From Venturia oleaginea (taxonomy: Eukaryota; Ascomycota; Dothideomycetes; Venturiales; Venturiaceae), in contig JABMLP010000040.1 in NCBI GenBank assembly GCA_013176395.1, positions 1-64,000 of the forward strand: 64,000 nt of DNA, given 5' to 3'. The first letter of the stretch is position 1; the number at the start of each line of letters is the position of its first letter. This document shows, in pieces, positions 31,083 through 42,961 of the stretch. Both the position numbers and the translations under genes were made by a program. Under the pieces are notes generated by a model. The model was not told the origin of the DNA, did not search any database, and worked only from the letters and a program-made list of their open reading frames with translations.

Positions 31083-33113
31083 TCAGCCGAGTAGAGCCTC
31101 TGAAAACATGTAGCTTGCTCGCCCGGCAGGTTGAGGCTGGATTTTGGTACCCCACCAATAAACATCTCGAGTGGAGAAATCCCAATCCTTCCAGATATCT
31201 TCTAGCAACTGCGCTGTAGAGCCGAAATGCTCAAAGCGAGAGGTTTCGTTCCAGTATTGACAGTATTTACGGACGAATGCTCGGTCGATCTCTGATTCGA
31301 CTTCGGAACCCGCGAGAAAGACTGGTAGGAGCAATTGTTTCTGGAAGAATTCTGCTTGTGGTATGCAGCGGACGCAGTCAAGCACAATGCGAGCGAGATG
31401 GGTGATCTTTCGGATCCCGCGTTCGTCTTGTTGCTTGCAAAAGGCTCGAGCCGCGAACAACAAGATCGCGTGTCGCCATGCTTCGATACAATAAAACCGG
31501 TTTCTCTTTGACTCTGGTTCATCATCCAAGTTATCCAGGTTGGAAAAGGTCACAGTTTCCATATTTTTGAACATCTGAATCTCGGCAACGATGAGCTGAA
31601 CGGGAAGGTCATTAAAAATGGTGTACTCCATCGTTGTCGTCTTCTCGTAGATTGCAGCCAGCTTTGATAGACGAGCCATTGCCATCAGAAATTCGACCGG
31701 GCAGCCGACAAGAATAAGAAAGGACCAGTCTGCACTTTCTGGGAAATAGACCAATGTCTCTAGATAGGCTAACGGTAAGGTTGGCTCTCGTCGAGATATC
31801 AATGCAGTTGTAACGTCCCACCTGTGAATCTCGGTCAGTTTAATACGAAAATGACAGTTGTCAAACATACCAAACAAGCATTGCTACTAGCCCGCGCATG
31901 CGAAGATTGGTTTTGATAGTCTCGCCGGCGCCGAATTGCTCAAGTAGGGTTCGAGCACCATTCAAATGGACGATCCACATACCGTGAGCAGACTGAGATA
32001 TCTGTAATTGGCTGATCAGAGTCGGTTTTCGCATCGTAAAAGCCGCTTACTTCAAGGATAATCAGGAGCAGGAGAGTGTCGAGCACTGAATCCGAATTTG
32101 GATTGTTCAAAGCCTCGCTGAACAGCTGCATTGCAGTAGATTGATGAGCGTGCATTTCTGCTGCCATGCTGGCAGATTTACTTAATTTTGCTATATGCTG
32201 CGAAGAAAGCGCCATTGCTGCGTGCAGTAGGGACGGAGACGCTTGGATCCGGTCCAGTCTGACTCTAAATGGATTGGCATGGTAGTCGTAGGTCAATGGC
32301 ATCGCACAGAAATCGTTGTTATCTGTTGTAGGTCAGCTTATGAACACGACAAGCTCCTTGATAGTCATGGCACGGAAACTTACACATCTCAAGTATGTGG
32401 CGATACTTCTGAGCTAGGTCTTGGTAAAGTACCATAGGTGGCACCACAATTTCTAGAAAGCCGTACCTCTCCACTTCTTCAATTTCGTCAAATTTCATGA
32501 CGTCATCGGAAGCAGGCAATGTGATTGCAGATTCGTCTACACCAAAATTTGGCGAGATTTCGAGTTGAGGCTGCGGTTCGGCCCAAATGAAAATCGAAGT
32601 ATCAAGAAATGGTGCTTGGGATTCCGGGAGGGGATCTACGAGATCTGCGGAGGCTTCCCCTGGCATTCGTGATTCAGAGAGGGAAAACGGCATCGACTCG
32701 TTATTAATTAATGCAGGCCCGGTTTGAGCCTTTTCCTGGGTAGCTTTCGCTGGGGGCGACGTAGACACAGAAAAATATCCTTGATGTCGCGAGGTCTCAT
32801 CAGAGATGCACAAATTTAATTTCCGTTTCCTCTTTGGACGACCTTGTACGAATTTGAATTCAGCAGTACTGCATGAGCCGCTTGTCTGATGTTGTTTTGA
32901 AGCTGAAGGACATGAAGGTGATGTGTTTCCTTTCCATACCAAAGGCATGGCGAACCCATCACATTTCTTTCCCTCTGATAGACAGGTACCACAACGAGGA
33001 CGCTGGCGATCACATCGTTTCTTCAATGATGTGCAGGTATGACAGTCGTCTTTGGCGAATGCTAGAGAGTTAGTTCGGCGACTGGCCTCGGATCGCGTCC
33101 GATTGTGTTCCAT
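31083..33113 (-). CDS. Zn2Cys6 transcription factor with Fungal_trans_2-type domain
   Basis: Four exons: 33113-32384, 32322-32051, 32001-31871 and 31821-31083. The introns of 61, 49 and 49 bp all have GTAAGY or GTATGT donors, and the frame is kept; 623 residues. The zinc cluster is at residues 24-51 (CHTCTSLKKRCDRQRPRCGT and on; C-x2-C-x6-C-x6-C-x2-C-x6-C) followed by a basic RPKRKRK stretch near 92. The regulatory half shows HANPFRVRLDRIQASPSLLH, QSAHGMWIVHLNGARTLLEQ and WWDVTTALISRREP, as in the PF11951 class. It lies 475 bp downstream of the transaminase gene on the same strand and may control it and the divergent oxidase; that is inferred from proximity. No break seen. Confidence 0.9.
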
Positions 33114-33588
33114 TCTATGAGAGGCTCCTTTATACTCTTTCCTTGATGAGAATGGTTATAGGAAAGAAGTTGAGAAGTATTGTTTCTGGAGTGAGGTGAG
33201 CAGAGGAAGACGAGAACTAGGGAGTGAAGCAGGGGAGAAGTCGGACCGACATAGACGTCGCGACGTGTTAATTCTATCGACGCGTTCTCTCTTTGGCCAT
33301 CAACAATCAAGGCACTTAGTCATTACAACCAACGAGTGGTTCCAGTGCCTGGATGGGAGAAGAAAAAGAGTATCACTCTCTAAATACTGGCCATATTTCA
33401 TTGGACCATGACTACAACTACGACCAGACGCTAATCGGGAAAGCGATATTCGATATAGGGATTTGCTTGGTAGGGACTGTTCTTGAGCGAGATCACTATC
33501 GCCTAGGGCTTTACTATCGTATTGAGGAATCATATTTGTTTCAACTAGAACAGTACACAATACACCCCACCCACAATCGCTGCCTCCC

Positions 33589-34620
33589 TCACAATTTGCT
33601 TGGGTTGTAGTTGATGGTGGTGGTGTACACAGGATCCCAATGCATGGCCCAATACGAGTCCCAGATCTTCTTCGTCACTGGACCGATCTTTCCATCCTTC
33701 ACGGGCTGTCCTTCCAAGATGGTGATGGGCATAATACCACCAGCGGTCGTACACATGAATATCTCATCGGCCTCATAGCACAGTGCCACCGGCACAACCT
33801 CCATGCGAATTTCGATACCATTGGCTTTGGCAGCATCGAAGACACTTTTTCGTGTAATGCCCTCCAGAACGCCTCGGTCTGGTGTATAAATCACACCATT
33901 CTTCACCACACAAATGTTGAAGCCGGAACCTTCCGTCAAGTGCGCATCCCCATCGGTCAGGAACGGGTGAGTTGCTTTCCGGTCTTCAGCCTCGTGCATT
34001 GCTCGCGTCAGATCACCCCATTGCAGATTTTTGACCGTGGGGTCAAATGCTCCAGGTGGCGTTCGGCGAACAGTTCTAGCAATGATCGCGTCTCCTCCAG
34101 TCAATTGCATCTCTGGTTTCTGAACCCAGGTATCTAGGGCGTCGACAGTCAGTTTCAGATCCATTATTCACCTCTTTGAAGACAACTAACAGGGCATAAT
34201 GAACATGTAGAGATTCTCTTTGATATCTCCAGGCCTCGCTCCTCTTACGCCCGTGAGGCCTCGGGTCACAATGAGCTCGATAAAGGCATCCTTGATCCCG
34301 CTTTGCACCAGCATATCCGTCAGAATCTTCTTGATGTCCTGCTTCGGTAGTGGGAGCTTCAATCGGATCTTTCCACAGGCTCCCTCCAAGCGATCAAGGT
34401 GGTCGTCCAAACGAAAGAATTTGCCATTCCAGGCGGAAGGCACATCATAGGTCAAATCAGAGTGTAAAAAACCCTGATCGAGCAGAGGAATGCGAGCCTC
34501 GTACAATGGAACAAGTTTGCCTTCAATCCAAGCCACTCCCTTGGCAAACGGATGCGTACTTGCTTCAAGAATTTTTTTTCGGGCATTGTAGCCCGCAAAG
34601 ACTTTCTGCATGGTGGTCAT
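33589..34620 (-). CDS. Fold-type IV PLP transaminase, (R)-amine/D-amino-acid class
   Basis: Two exons, 34620-34191 and 34133-33589, joined over a 57-bp intron (GTTAGT...CCTAG) inside the Tyr codon of the PYTWV segment; 324 residues, the usual length. Motifs in order: [60 protein letters not shown] with the probable PLP lysine at 178, [33 protein letters not shown] and [11 protein letters not shown]. This is the BCAT-like class IV fold and closely resembles the (R)-selective amine transaminases known from Aspergillus terreus and relatives (established family). The natural substrate in fungi is not settled; D-alanine or (R)-amines with pyruvate is the expected reaction. An in-frame upstream ATG (34710) exists, but [11 protein letters not shown] fits the family start. 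The neighbouring D-amino-acid oxidase supports a D-amino acid role. Confidence 0.93.
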
Positions 34621-35163
34621 CTTGATTAGAGATGATAACGAGCTCGGAACAAAGATAAGCGTTGAGTATACGAGTAGGTTGCTGATTCGAGCTTCGATGA
34701 TACCCAGCATAAGGCTTGTGAAGGTTGTTTACTCGAGATATAAGATACAACGCCATGGTCGCCGCTCTGGGTGACTTCGAGCAGCGAGGTGGGAATGTAG
34801 ATCACCAGTCCCACTTGCCTAAATAGGCAAATCCTGATCGGGCATAAGTTCATGACGCTAAGATAAGAGCGGCTCATTACATCCGAGCCTCACAATTCCG
34901 CTCCATCGGACGAGCAGGTTCTACTCAGGTCAACAATGTCGGTATATTCGCAATCTTCCGGTTAGAGATCACATCTGTTGTTCTGGTAATTCCTATTGAG
35001 GCAGACGAGAGCAGGATCGCGGTCACGACCTGCGGCGAGCTCGATACTCGATCGGATCTACGACTGGCAAACTTTGACGGCTGGCTGTCCTTTGAAATCC
35101 GAAAATCCATATAAATGTATTACATTTCTTCGTTTTATTCTCCTTCGTTCCCTTGAAACAATC
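34621..35163. promoter_or_regulatory. Shared divergent upstream region of transaminase and D-amino-acid oxidase genes
   Basis: 543 bp between two head-to-head ATGs. It contains several CGG/CCG triplets (for example around 34760, 34855 and 34960) of the type Zn2Cys6 factors bind, but no spaced inverted pair that I would call an operator. Co-regulation is inferred from the layout. Confidence 0.45.
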
Positions 35164-36464
35164 ATGGCACAAAAGAATGTTGTTGTTATTGGGTAAGTTC
35201 AACTCACAATAATCGATCAATCGAAGAGAGAAAGAAGTTAATGATTCCAAAGCGCAGGAGTTGCCGGCCTTACCACAGCTCTGCTGCTTTCCAAGAACTC
35301 GAGACATCAAATTGTTGTAGCAGCAAAACATATGCCCGGAGACTATGACATCGATTATGCATCACCATGGGTAAGTACAGCAATTCCAGAAATAAAAAAC
35401 GGTGCTGATTTCTACTAGGCCGGCGCAAATTACATGCCGTAAATCAACAAAAGAATGTCACGATGTCAACATTGAATCAGAGTATCAGTCCGCGGCACGG
35501 AAGCATCAGAATGGGACCGAAATACCTGGGCCCCTTTGGAAGATTTAGCAGCGAATCATCCAGAAGCAGGCATCCACTTCCAAGAATGCCAGGTCCACAC
35601 ACGCACGAAAGATGCGGGAACAGCAACAGCGGATTGGTTCGCTGAACTCCTTTCACCATCACCATGGTTCAAAGACACCGTTCCTGATTTCCGCCTCTTA
35701 CCAAAAGAAGAGCTGACCGAAGGCGTCAACCACGCCACATCTTTCACCTCAGTATGCATCAATACGGCAATTCACCTTCCCTGGCTAGTATCCCAATGTC
35801 TCAAAGCCGGCGTCGTCTTCAAAAGGGCGGTCTTCAAGCACATATCTGAAGCCTCAGCCTCAGAAACTCATCCAAACGGACCAGTCGACCTAATAATCAA
35901 CTCAACCGGCCTCGGCGCCTCAAAACTAGGAGGTGTCCTAGACAAACCGTCAACCCCGCCCGCGGCCAGATCGTCCTCGTCCGCAACATCTCCCCCAAAA
36001 TGCTAGACATCTCCGGAACAAATGACGGCGACGGGGAAGCCTGCTACATGATGACCCGCGCAGCAGGCGGCGGAACCATCCTTGGCGGCTCGTACCAAAA
36101 GGGAAACTGGGAAAGTCAGCCTGATGCCAATCTTGCTGTTAGGATTATGGAGAGAGCTGTGAAGATTTGTCCCGAGTTGGTTGGGGGTGGAGGGGGGATT
36201 GAGAAGTTGGATGTTGTTAGACATGGTGTTGGACTTAGGCCTGTTAGGGGGGGTGGGACGAGGGTTGAGAAGGAGATGATTAGTGGGGTTTGGGTTGTGC
36301 ATAATTACAGTGCTGGTGGGGCGGGGTATCAGAGTTCTTATGGGTGTGCCATGGCGGCTGTGGAGTTGGTTGAGGAGGCTTTGGGGGGACGGGAGGCGAT
36401 GTATGCTGCGACCTTTTACATAGCCGCGGGACAATGTTTTTTTAAACCGTTGTTAAGCCGATAA
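35164..36464 (+). CDS. D-amino-acid oxidase, with an apparent one-base frameshift
   Basis: Exons 35164-35192, 35253-35370, 35419-35438 and 35481 onward; the introns are 60, 48 and 42 bp and the frame is kept to about 35945. The start MAQKNVVVIGAGVAGLTTAL is the FAD-binding GxGxxG loop (split by intron 1). Then come YDIDYASPWAGANYMPVSVR, TSVCINTAIHLPWL, IINSTGLGASKLGGVLDK, and, in a frame shifted by one, TVNPARGQIVLVRN, GVGLRPVRGGGTR and VVHNYSAGGAGYQSSYGCA, the DAO signature near the C-terminus. The shift is at GACAAACCGTC (35941-35951), where one more A would restore the family reading. No intron explains it, so the gene is either recently broken or misread. The C-terminus lacks a peroxisomal SKL-type signal. 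It oxidises D-amino acids to keto acids with H2O2 (family knowledge). Confidence 0.82.
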
Positions 36465-36584
36465 TTAATTCAATTGAGAGTGGTTAGACTTTTGTAGCGA
36501 AATAGTGTAGTATACCTTTAAATACCGTAGTTGAAACAATCTCTTAAAAAGTAATTTTAACGTTTATATAAAAAACGTAACTTA

Positions 36585-36978
36585 TGTCACGGCTAGTAGT
36601 AACTAATGTCACGGGCTAGACCCTTGGGCCTTCATCTAGGCTTTGCCTATCTCTCTATGGCAAGCATGTGAATGGCTTGGCATCTCCTTCAAAAGGAGCT
36701 TGCAATCGTGTATCTATCTTTTTCTCCTTAGCTAGATTGTATTGCACATTTGGGTGGTTTTCCCTGGTATCCAGGCATGATCTTAACCCGTCACAACTAA
36801 TGAAAGGCGTGAGCAGCAATCAGGAATGGACTAAATGTGATAATGAACTACAGGTAGCTATGCAAGTGGGGGCTGGGGGCAAGACCTACTTATAGGTCTT
36901 GCTGTGGCCCGTGTACTGTGGCGCCTTGTTAGGTGCTTGGACACTGTGATTGTTCCAGTAGCCTAGCAAGCCGTCACA
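36585..36978 (+). repeat. LTR-like repeat, type A, carrying a nested type B repeat
   Basis: Same family as 7899-8098 in opposite orientation: starts TGTCACGGCTAGTAG and ends CAAGCCGTCACA. The sequence is interrupted after ACTAA by the repeat at 36607-36795 and resumes with ACTAATGAAAGGCGTG, exactly as in the uninterrupted copy. Confidence 0.85.
36607..36795 (+). repeat. Solo LTR-like repeat, type B, nested
   Basis: 189 bp, TGTCACGGGCTAG to AACCCGTCACA, with 5-bp duplication ACTAA on both sides (36602-36606 and 36796-36800). The uninterrupted host copy at 7899-8098 has a single ACTAA at this place, so the insertion is proven within the window. Confidence 0.88.
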
Positions 36979-37052
36979 TGGCTCGTGTACTGTGGCGCCT
37001 TGTTAAGTGCTTGAACAATGTGGTTGTTCCAGTAGCCTAGCAAGCCGTCACA
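36979..37052 (+). repeat. Type A repeat, 3' fragment in tandem
   Basis: About 74 bp repeating the last part of the type A repeat (GGCTCGTGTACTGTGGCGCC to AAGCCGTCACA) directly after the full copy, with a few substitutions. Confidence 0.8.
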
Positions 37053-37288
37053 GGTATTAGGGGGAAGGAGCAGCAGCAGGAACAGGTATCATTCAACAGG
37101 CTATATACGAACTGGCAGGCAAGCCAACAGGCAGGTTTAACGACAGGACGTAACTCAAAGAGCTACGGATTGGTTGAAGCCACGCAGGCTTTAAATCCTT
37201 TCCTCGGCAGAACTACGGTTCTGCCTTGATCACGTGCCGTGGGGCCACCCAACGGCGGGAAAGACTTGTCCGCGGTCGTACCGTGACA
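37053..37288 (+). repeat. Type C LTR-like repeat, 5' end missing
   Basis: Matches 21944-22987 without its first 16 or so bases and without the nested pogo-like element; ends ACCGTGACA. The site ACAGGACGTAACTCAAAG (about 37143-37160) is the empty counterpart of the pogo insertion at 22061. Confidence 0.85.
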
Positions 37289-39024
37289 TTTACTTAATAC
37301 TATGGATAATTTTACTATCTTGGCGATTAAAATTTGTTAATTTGAGCTATTTATTCAAGCTTAAACGAGAAAGTAGTAAGGATACCAGGCAAGTAGTAGC
37401 CGCAAAGTTGTATGCTGGAGTCAAATCTATTACCCCTAACTTATTACGAGAATGATATGGACACTTGGTAGGGATTTAGAAGGTCTTTCCGTTTTTTTCG
37501 TAGGCGTAAATCTGATCCATACACGCGCGTTCTCACGCACGGCCGTGCCTAAGTTCGTGCGAGCGAGGGATATCAAAATCTCGACTTGAGTTAGGTGAGG
37601 GTAGGGAGAGTTCTGAAGCGGTCTGAAGTCTACAGCGAAAAGCTCCTCTTAAAGAAAGCCCCAAGTGTCCATATCGTTCTCGTAGAAGCAATAAATGGCC
37701 CAGACGGTGGAGCCTCAGACATCGATGTAAATAGGTAATAAAAATGAGGATCCAAAATAAGAATGAGAAGTAGTGGGACAAACTTCGTTGGGAGGATATG
37801 GTTGAAGCTGTTCCATACTTCCCTTTGTCTACTCATAAATCCGTTCCAGATCTTGCTATCACCATCAGCCTCCACACAAGGGACCTCGCCTCAGTCGCTT
37901 CGGCGAAACCTTTGAATGCGATAACGGACTTCGAGGCTGAAAGGGGAAGTTAAAACAGCAGCGGATTCGAGATGCCCGCTAGCATCGTAAATCATTTGCG
38001 CTGGTTGCTCAAGCATAGGCGCACGGTGGGATTTGTCCGCCATGGCTGTGAAAATCAGCTTCAGATCATGATTTAAGGCTTTGAGTAGACACATTCGGCG
38101 CGGGATAGGATGTATGTCCGTCTTTGCGTCTCTTGCTACACAATCAGCAATGTTGAGATGGTTTGAATTAGCACACCCTGAATAGTTGGAGGTTCCCATC
38201 TACCCAGAATGATCGCAGACGTGGACCTTTTGGTGAGTTTACCGCCAGGGTGGCGCGTCGGCGTCAGAATCCGCAGACTTGTAGTTGAAACGCGACTCGA
38301 TAGCTCGAAGAGGAACTCTACCATTCTCTTTCTCTTTCTTTTTCATGGTTTCCTTGTTCGTAAGAGAGGAAGCTTGACAACGAACCATGAATTGAAGCTT
38401 AGAGGACCATGAAGGAGAATGCATGTCCACATTTTGCATTACTTTGTGACAAGAGGCAGACTTTACGCGTCAAAGCACTATGATATAGCCTTGGAGATCC
38501 GTTTTCTGGCACGAAAGAAGACCTCTATGCTGATTGTGTGCCGCCATGGAGCTTTCGTTTATGAATTGAAAGTAAATGAGGGAGTGGTTGAAGCGTGAAG
38601 GATGAGGTTGATGATAGCGGGATCCATTTGGACGGTGAGAAAAGGCGAGTTCGGAACACGAAAAAGATATCTGCTTGGTCTCCTTGTTCATAGTACGATC
38701 AATACCAGTGCGTTTCTGTAGTCCTAGGTTGATATCGGAGGTTGAAGATAGGATGGTTCAAAGGAATCCCACATCACATCGCGAGAGTACCCATAAGCAG
38801 AATCAGTGACGCTCTCCATCATCACCACGATGCATTCTTCATATCGAGGTGTTGGTGTAGAAGGGACGGAGAGCAGAGTCCCTCCGAAGAAGATGGAAAT
38901 AGGAGCAATACGGAGTTCACTCGACAATTCCTCCCGAGACCGAAAATTCGTCCATGCCAACCACCAGGCGTAGTTACTCGATTCTCAGGCTGCAGCTGGC
39001 TTACTTATAGCTTGGCCATACCCG
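37289..39024. other. Gene-poor region
   Basis: No gene supported. Minus frames at 37891-38199 and 38724-38960 have no recognisable domain; they could be remains of broken genes. Confidence 0.45.
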
Positions 39025-40430
39025 GTGGCTGCTTCAATGCATTGGCTTCACCGAGCTTTCTTCCGCACTGCCGCCAAAGCATCTCAGCAGTCGACCGCTG
39101 GCAGTACGCGACATTTCCACAGATCCGTCCAAATGTCTTCCGCTTCGACCGCAATGTCTTTATATGCCACCGTGATATCGACTTCGCAGTTCACTGGAGC
39201 TGTGCCGGAGGACGTGAAGGAGCTGCGGCACCATGCAAAGGGTGGAAAGGGCTTCATCAATCCGTGGCCGTCATTCTTGGATCGAAATGCATTGGCGATT
39301 GGAGGGTCTATGATCAAGTAATGGGAACATGTCTGTGGACTATGGCTTGAGCTGAAAAGATGTACAGGCTGCTCCTCTCTGGAGAATTGAAATCCCCAGA
39401 TACCACTCCTCCCACCGTACCAGTTCATACTCCTACATTCCTTCCAACCCGAGAATCCGGCGAACTGCGCGCAACATGGCTAGGACACGCCTGCTACTAC
39501 GTCGAGTTCCCGGGAGGTCTACGAGTCCTCTTTGATCCAGTCTTCGAGAAGAGATGCTCTCCATTCTCGTGGCTAGGACCAGCGCGGTATACGGAGCCTC
39601 CATGTTACATCGACGATATACCATTCATAGATGTCGTAGTCATATCACACAATCACTACGACCATCTCTCGCTTCCTACAATCAACAAGATCCGCGCCAA
39701 GCATCCAAATGTGCATTTCTTCGCTCCTCTGGGGAATAAGAAATGGTTCACCAGCTGCGACATACACAACATGACGGAATTGGATTGGTGGGAGACAAGA
39801 GACGTAAAGCTGAGCCAAATGGAGAAGAAGCCGCAAGTGGCAGGAAATCCATTCTCAGACTCAGCAGACGGTGATATAACGGCAACGATCGGATGCTTGC
39901 CGTGCCAGCACATGACGGCTAGAACTCCATTTGACCGCATGGAGACTTTGTGGGCTTCATGGAGTGTAGAGAGTGGTGGAAAGAAGATTTGGTTTGGAGG
40001 GTACGTCGGGACCTTTCAAGCGTTGACATGTGGCTAACGTTCCACCAGGGACACCGGGTACAGAACAGTTCCCAAACTACCAAAAGGGGAAGATGACTAT
40101 AGCGAGAAATATGCCCACCTGCCAGTTTGCCCGGCCTTCAAACAGATCGGCGAGCTACGAGGGCCATTCGATCTAGGTCTCATCCCCATCGGCGCATATG
40201 ATCCTCGCTTCATCATGTCTCCTATGCACGCGAACCCCTACGATAGCGTCAACATCTTCATGGATACAAAGTGCAAACGAGCAATAGGCATACATTGGGG
40301 TACATGGGTTCTGACAAATGAATCCGTGATGGAGCCACCCAGGCTTCTGAGAGATGCACTGAAAAAGAAGGGCATAGCTGAAACAGGCGTATTTGATGTG
40401 TGCGACATTGGCGACTCGAGAGAATTCTAG
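39025..40430 (+). CDS. NAPE-PLD-like metallo-beta-lactamase-fold hydrolase
   Basis: Three exons, 39025-39317, 39368-40000 and 40049-40430, with introns of 50 and 48 bp; frame kept, 435 residues. The core starts with [40 protein letters not shown] and [18 protein letters not shown], with the metal motif HNHYDH at about residues 192-197. [31 protein letters not shown] and GDTGYRT follow, and then [20 protein letters not shown] and [10 protein letters not shown]. This is the N-acylphosphatidylethanolamine-hydrolysing phospholipase D family (two zinc ions, releases N-acylethanolamines). The first 45 residues are basic, Ser/Ala-rich and without acidic residues, as in a mitochondrial presequence; an internal ATG (MSSASTAMS) could be the start of a cytosolic form. 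Intact. Confidence 0.9.
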
Positions 40431-42961
40431 GAAGGAGACACGCCCAACTTGTAGAATCATGGAATGTATAATGCATGATTTTGTAAGAGCATGGAGTCTG
40501 GGTATATTCCGCCATATAATAGCCATCTTTTGCCACCTTGTTACAGACTGACCGCAGAAGCAGATATCGCACCTGTCATTCGATCTTCTAAGCTCTCGAT
40601 ATCCCGCAATCCCCTAATATATAATAGCACCTTGATTAGAATCTAGTAAAGATTCTCTAATACGAACTAACCGATCGATATCTTTCTCTAAGCTCCACTG
40701 CAGCTTTTCATCGGACTTTAGATCCTATAGCCATTCTTCTACCTTCTTATGCACCATCGTCTTCTTCTCTTGTAAATTATGCTTCCGGACGCTCTTTTCG
40801 TATTTGATGTCGTGTCGCCATGTTAGACATAGGGTCAAATAAACTGAACCGAGAGGATTTTCGAAAAGTGCCACGCGTGAATATTCAATCACGACGCAGC
40901 AGTTTCAATACCGCAACACCGAAATCTCGAGAATGCATCACGCAACGAGCGATTCTAATATACTTATAGGAATGATTTACTAACAACTTAGGTTGTGGGT
41001 ACATTTGGGGATGTGGGAAGGGCTCCGGCCGTAAGTTTGGGTGTCGATAGGGCTGTCGTTGTGGTAGGAGGGGAAATGACGATTGGAAAATAAAGCTGGA
41101 AAGAAGCACGTATTATTGTGGAAACTCGTGTGGTGTTGTTACTGGCTATATCCTGGCTTCGTCTATATATTCTGACAAGCTTGACACAAGCACTTTCTGT
41201 TTTGTCATCAGCCTCCTTGGGCGCTTTGACAAGATGAAGCTACGACAACTCCTGCCTCCTGATAGACAAATTTCTCCACTGGACTTCAATTGTACCACTC
41301 ATCTGTTCGTCCTCCAATTTTTTCGTTCCGAGCGCATCCAGCTCTGTGGATTCCGCGGCTTCTTCCATCTCCAATTGAGTAGGATGTGAGCATCAGAATC
41401 TGTTGCTTAATTTCTGTTAGGAGGTAAGGAATGATGTATCCAGCGATATTAGTTATCGGGATCTTTCCTAGAATCCCTCAAATTCTATTGCTCTACAGAG
41501 TCGTCTACTTCTCACTGTCCCAAGAACTCGCCGACTTCTTGCGGATATCCGACTTATTAGCTTGCTAGGAGGTGCTTCTGGTAACACTAAAGGGCGAAGT
41601 ACGAAAAAAATCATCCAAAGACAACGAGGACGCGGAGAGAGATCATGATGATTCTGTGTTGGAGAATGGAAAGAAGACGCGATAGTTGGTACATACAATT
41701 CTCGCTACTCAATTACAATGGAAATGCAAGGCTGTAGTTGAAATAGTGAAGGAATAAGAATGTTTGGTTCTGTGAGGTCGGAATCGCGCTGGCGTCATCA
41801 AATGGAATCCTCCGTAGGTAATTTTGAGAACTACAATAGAAGACATTGGGCTTGCGCGAACTTTTCAGAATGACTTGACCGGCGGAAGTCTGTTACTGAG
41901 CATCAATTGACGCTAATTCAAATAATCAAAATCGAATCAAGTGTGCTTTCGAAACTCGGTACAAGAAAGTGTTTTTGTCACGAGTGCACGTGGTCCAAAT
42001 CCTTGGTTAGATTACTTCGAGCTCGAATCAAGTCCTCCATCTTTCAAAAACATCCACCAGAACTGTTCAACCTTCTCGCCGAGCTTTCATCACACAACAA
42101 GAGAACTCCAGACAAACATGCAGCTGATGATATGTCAGCATGTTAACGTGCCTCGGCGGCCATGTCGTGGGGATCTGGGGGCTCATATCTGTAGCTAAAT
42201 ATCGATAGCAAGGAGAACTTGCGCTCGTAGTGCTCTGATGGAGAGAACATCCGAAGCTTCAACTAGTGGCTCTGGTCAAAGTTTGTAGCTGTAAGCGTAT
42301 TTGCGGGTTCCGCAATATGTAAGGATTGATGGCGGTGGGATATTGGTGAATCTGTTGTCGGGAGGTGGAATCGTGTATGTGCGGATTAGGATGTTTTGAC
42401 GAATTTCTGGTGGTAGCTCTACACCGAGGAATTTTGGGATGGTGGGGTTGCGGGTTATGTGGGTTTTGTAGGGTTTGGAGGGTATGATTTTGTGAGTGCT
42501 AGGGAGATTTGTGTGAGGTATTTATGCCTTTATATTTGGGAAGGTTCTCTTCACATATAAGTCCAGCTATGTCCATCTTTCACGGTTGGAGGTGAGTTAT
42601 TACTGTCATTGTTGTCATTTGGAAGGACGGGCTGTGATCACGCTGTTGTGTTGAGAGTGACATGATGTGATCATACTGTTAAATGGGGAAGCAAGGAAAG
42701 AAGATTAGCTTAGGTATTGTTTCTCTTTTTATTGCTTTCATGGCATAGTCCGTTGGTCACTGACTTGATTTTACCAGAAATGATCACCAAGTCGAAATAC
42801 TTCTTGCCATCCATGTATTTGACACTAAGTGAGAAGACCTTGATCTGAGAATCTGAATAACTCTCGCACACCCAGCATCGTATTTCAATCTTCTAGTTTC
42901 CATCCTTCACCTGTTGTTCCGGGATATTCCATATTTCGACCCGATACCTCACAATCAATTC
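40431..42961. other. Gene-poor region
   Basis: No gene supported on either strand. The stretch 40600-40700 is TA-rich and looks like mutated repeat. Frames at 40885-41109, 41468-41698 and 41907-42198 are short and unconvincing. Confidence 0.45.

Noticed and set aside
31083..36464. Reading the TF/transaminase/oxidase block as a secondary-metabolite cluster
   Set aside because: No synthase backbone gene (PKS, NRPS, terpene cyclase) is nearby; catabolism fits better.
38742..39350. 202-residue plus frame overlapping the NAPE-PLD start
   Set aside because: Out of frame with the conserved hydrolase, and its sequence has no family features.
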